From NCBI RefSeq assembly GCF_937893305.1, contig NZ_CALBGN010000015.1, positions 234,496 through 298,495 on the forward strand: a DNA stretch of 64,000 nucleotides. Direction: 5' to 3'. Below are positions 61,607 to 64,000 of this stretch, in pieces (the stretch's first letter is position 1; every line of letters starts with the position of its first letter). This DNA comes from an uncultured Helicobacter sp. GTDB taxonomy: Bacteria; Campylobacterota; Campylobacteria; Campylobacterales; Helicobacteraceae. Made by a program: the position numbers and the translations under genes. The notes beneath the pieces were generated by a model. It ran no database searches. It was not told where the DNA came from and saw only the letters and a list, made by a program, of their open reading frames with translations.

Positions 61607-62676
61607 CTAATCCCTTATTTCATTATTATTTTTCATATTGGATATAAAATCCTCTTGCGAATAAAAGCCGACCTTGATTTTTTGACAATCATCTTCATAT
61701 ATATTAAAACCACATAATATTTCTTTATCTTTTTGTGATAATAAACGACTTAATCGTTTTAGTATTTCTTTATTGTGCGTAGTGATGAAAAATTGCACCT
61801 CTTTAAATGCTAAAATAGATTCAAATAATAAATCAATATGCTCAAAATGCAATCCATTTTCTATCTCATCAATCAAAATATATTTTTTGCCTGTCAATAC
61901 AGATAGAATAATGGCGATAATCTTTTGGAATCCAGCACCCATTAGCTTAGAATTTATCATCCCATCTAAAGATTTTTTCTGCACGACAATCCTATTTTCT
62001 ATAATCAAAATTTCCTGTATGTCTGGGAAAAATTTTTGCACCATATCATATAGCTCCTTTTTTTGCTTTACACTAGAAAGGATTATTTTAAGATTATTTC
62101 TTAGGTTTTTATGATATTGATTATCCCCACATATAAATTCTGTTTTCTTATAAATATTATGTTGTGTTCTATTTTCTTTTAATTTGAGTTTGTTTTCAAA
62201 TTGTATTTGAAGAGGATTGACTTGTTTTTTTGAAATTTTTATTTGTTCTAAGATGTCATTATTTGAATAATCTAAAAACATCGTATGGATACCCTTTATT
62301 CTCATATCATTGAACATTATTTCTATATCATTTTGCTCTTGGTGCTTTTGTTGAGACACATCTACAATAACATTAGTAAACACATTATCATAGGAATGTA
62401 TTTTTATCTCTCTTTCGTCCTCATTTAAAATAATCATCTCTTGTAAATTATAGTCATAAAAAAACCCTGAAAACAATCTTCATCAGAGACTATGCCTCTA
62501 AATTCTATAATATCAGTTATGGATTCTGGGTGGTCTGATAAATACAGATATAAAGCCTCTAGCATTGATGTTTTTCCTACATTTGCTTTGCCAAAAAAAA
62601 CATTGAGTTGTGAAAAACACTCTAAGGTCGTCTCTTCTATACCTCTAAAATTTTTAATTCTAAGCTTGTTTATCAT
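61607..62676 (-). pseudogene. AAA/ABC-type ATPase (OLD/AriA-like), frame broken in a T tract
   Basis: Two frames overlap. The first (62434-62676) encodes 80 residues: MINKLRIKNFRGIEETTLEC and Walker A FFGKANVGKTSMLEAL. The second (61607-62476) has the signature-like GAGFQKIIAIILSVL, Walker B LIDEIENGLHFEH and a FITTHNKEIL switch. The break is a T7 tract; with T8 the protein reads CFQGFFYDYNLQEMII and is a normal ATPase of about 355 residues. It could be a real mutation, a phase-variable site, transcriptional slippage or a sequencing error. It pairs with the TOPRIM gene. Confidence 0.75.
62458..62464 (-). repeat. T7 tract at the ATPase frameshift
   Basis: Seven A on the plus strand (T on the coding strand) sit exactly where the two ATPase frames meet. 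One extra T joins them. The tract is short for phase variation, but slippage by RNA polymerase on such tracts is known. Confidence 0.8.
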
Positions 62677-62702
62677 ACAATCTCCTTTTTCATTATTTAA
62701 TG

Positions 62703-64000
62703 CTAATTGGTTTGTCTCCCATCTTCTAGCACTTTTAAGCTACCATTAGATTCTATCTCGCAGACGATATAAGGGAGTCCTTGCTCGTTTAGCTCACTCA
62801 TAAATGGGTCGGGGTCGTTTTGCTCCATATTAAACACACCACTACCATTATGTGAATCAATCCCCTGATACTCCCCACCTTTTGGCATATCGGCATTTAG
62901 CTTTAGTCGCTCTGCATTGTAGGATTCTAGGCTAGATACTTCACTGCTATGACAAGGGGTAGAATCCACTTTTTTAGATTCTGTATTGTTAGAATCTAGA
63001 GAATGTAGATTTTGCTTAAGATTTGTGGGTTGTGCAGAAAATTCTGCGGAGACTAGCCTGTCTTGGCTGTCGCACAAAGAATTTTCAAACTCCCGCAAAG
63101 ATTGAGTGAAAGCTACATTCTTAGGTGCATTCAGCCCCCATTTATCCTCACATATAAGCTTTGCTCCAATCATCGCCGGCACACCCGTAGTATAGCTCAC
63201 GCCTTGCGCATTGACTTCCTTATAGCAAACTTCGTGATCGCAAATATTATAAATATAAATCGTGCGTTCCTTGCCGTCTTTCACGCCCTTCATATAGCAG
63301 CCAATATGCGTTTGCCCCTTGGTGCGAGAAGCAAGGCTTGCAGGATCTGGCAAAAGTGTCTTTAGCACTTCAATAGGCACGATTTTACCGCCTTTGTGAG
63401 AGACTTCATCAATGCGTAAAAAGCCGATGTTTTCTAAGACTTTCATATGCGTGAGATAGCTCTCGCCAAAGGTCATAAAAAAGCGGATTCTCTTTAGCCC
63501 CTTAATGTTGCGGATAAGTGATTCTAGCTCCTCGTGATAAAGCAAATAGCTATTTTTCACGCCAACTTCTGGGTAGTCCCATTCTTTCATTAAAGCCAAA
63601 GGCGCAATATCTCGCCACTGCCCGTTAAAGTAAGATTCCACTTTCAAATCCTGCGTATTAGAATCTAGCTCAAAATGCTTCTCCTCTCTCTCAAACTTGC
63701 GATAAATGGTGTCTTGTTTTAGGTCTGGGTTTAGGGCTAAATCTGTCTGCGAAACAATGCCAGAATCTTGGCATTCTAAGGATTGAGATGAGAAATTAGG
63801 GTTGTGCGAGTCTTGCGAATGAGACGCACTAGGCGTGCGTTGAGACGAGCAAGGCGAAGCACTCCCTGATTTATCGCTCAATACTGAATGCCCCTTTACC
63901 CAATAGCGTGCTTTCGAGCTAACCTCTCTTAGATTAATCTCCGGATTAAAGTTTGTCGCAAACGCATAGCCGTGATCCCCTGCATTGCAATCCAAAATAT
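62703..64000 (-). CDS. carboxynorspermidine dehydrogenase (saccharopine-dehydrogenase family), partial, with two inserts
   Basis: The C-terminal 432 residues of an enzyme of the alternative spermidine pathway, read to the edge of the window. Conserved blocks are DCNAGDHGYAFATNFNPEIN, DIAPLALMKEWDYPEVG, NSYLLYHEELESL, RFFMTFGESYLTHMKVLEN and GVFNMEQNDPDPFM. Two long inserts interrupt these: about 85 residues after KARYWVKG (roughly 63620-63895) and about 95 before GVFNMEQ (roughly 62845-63135). Both are Ser/Asn/Asp-rich and not family-like. The true N terminus lies beyond 64000. The ATPase gene starts 27 bases after its stop. Confidence 0.85.
   Translation of the reverse strand, partial: ILDCNAGDHGYAFATNFNPEINLREVSSKARYWVKGHSVLSDKSGSASPCSSQRTPSASHSQDSHNPNFSSQSLECQDSGIVSQTDLALNPDLKQDTIYRKFEREEKHFELDSNTQDLKVESYFNGQWRDIAPLALMKEWDYPEVGVKNSYLLYHEELESLIRNIKGLKRIRFFMTFGESYLTHMKVLENIGFLRIDEVSHKGGKIVPIEVLKTLLPDPASLASRTKGQTHIGCYMKGVKDGKERTIYIYNICDHEVCYKEVNAQGVSYTTGVPAMIGAKLICEDKWGLNAPKNVAFTQSLREFENSLCDSQDRLVSAEFSAQPTNLKQNLHSLDSNNTESKKVDSTPCHSSEVSSLESYNAERLKLNADMPKGGEYQGIDSHNGSGVFNMEQNDPDPFMSELNEQGLPYIVCEIESNGSLKVLEDGRQTN
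63870..63892. repeat. 23-bp shared element, copy 2 (in the dehydrogenase insert)
   Basis: The 23 bases are identical to 60032-60054; here they open the first low-complexity insert, encoding HSVLSDK. Confidence 0.85.

Noticed and set aside
61195..61647. A 150-codon plus-strand frame across the TOPRIM gene.
   Set aside because: It is a shadow frame rich in Phe/Ser/Leu; the minus strand has a clear TOPRIM pattern.

Overview
ORGANISM. The window looks like a chromosomal segment of a Helicobacter species, probably an enterohepatic or intestinal lineage rather than H. pylori. The clues are low GC, AT-rich promoters with good TATAAT boxes and no obvious -35, frequent GTG/TTG starts, a porGDAB pyruvate:ferredoxin oxidoreductase cluster, Csd4-, MagIII- and LuxS-type proteins, a ccoI-type copper ATPase, a carboxynorspermidine dehydrogenase gene and poly-G contingency tracts. 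The genus is inferred from protein resemblance; the species cannot be named from sequence alone. LAYOUT. 1-4.8 kb: the S10 ribosomal protein operon on the minus strand (rpsJ to rpsQ). 4.9-10.5 kb: minus-strand group gap, csd4, hemH, a phase-variable SGNH/glycan-type gene and a thioredoxin-fold lipoprotein. 10.6-13.8 kb: plus-strand membrane protein, ThiD2-like, HAD phosphatase, RNase P RNA and hypE. 13.8-24 kb: minus-strand ligA, luxS, pabA, pabBC, two tRNAs, coaE, speE, a META lipoprotein, a SurA-like chaperone, pepD and magIII. 24-27.1 kb: adh, a flavin monooxygenase and mutY. 28.2-31.4 kb: porGDAB. 31.5-32.2 kb: gene-poor stretch with a decayed EF-hand gene. 32.2-42.3 kb: hisS, then plus-strand rpmE, rsmI, rlmB, two envelope proteins, an aminotransferase, a purine permease, the ccoI-type ATPase and a PhnA-like protein. 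42.4-47.2 kb: minus-strand short flavoprotein, a tiny CxxC secreted peptide, pyrF, nusB, ribH, kdsA, carbonic anhydrase and an orphan PomB/MotB-like stator protein. 47.3-51.1 kb: dedA facing a large phase-variable autotransporter. 51.4-51.6 kb: tRNA-His and tRNA-Pro. 51.6-52.8 kb: decayed coding debris. ACCESSORY ISLAND. From 62.7 down to 52.8 kb the minus strand carries six tightly packed genes: an AAA/ABC-type ATPase broken by one base in a T tract, a TOPRIM protein, a large beta-class type III-like Mod, a GHKL ATPase with a C-terminal PD-(D/E)xK-like motif, a RhuM-family protein, and a type III-like Res. The last four overlap by 1 to 4 bases. This looks like a composite anti-phage operon: an OLD/PARIS-like ATPase-TOPRIM pair stacked on a restriction-modification module with two extra proteins inserted between Mod and Res. 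It is the best candidate for a little-described system here. The window ends inside a carboxynorspermidine dehydrogenase gene that carries two long low-complexity in-frame inserts, one of which shares an exact 23-bp element with mod. SWITCHES. Three homopolymer sites can alter genes: G10 near the 3' end of the SGNH-type gene (in the sequenced state the tail appears to be in the wrong frame), G11 in codons 13-17 of the autotransporter (sequenced state ON), and T7 in the AAA ATPase (sequenced state broken).
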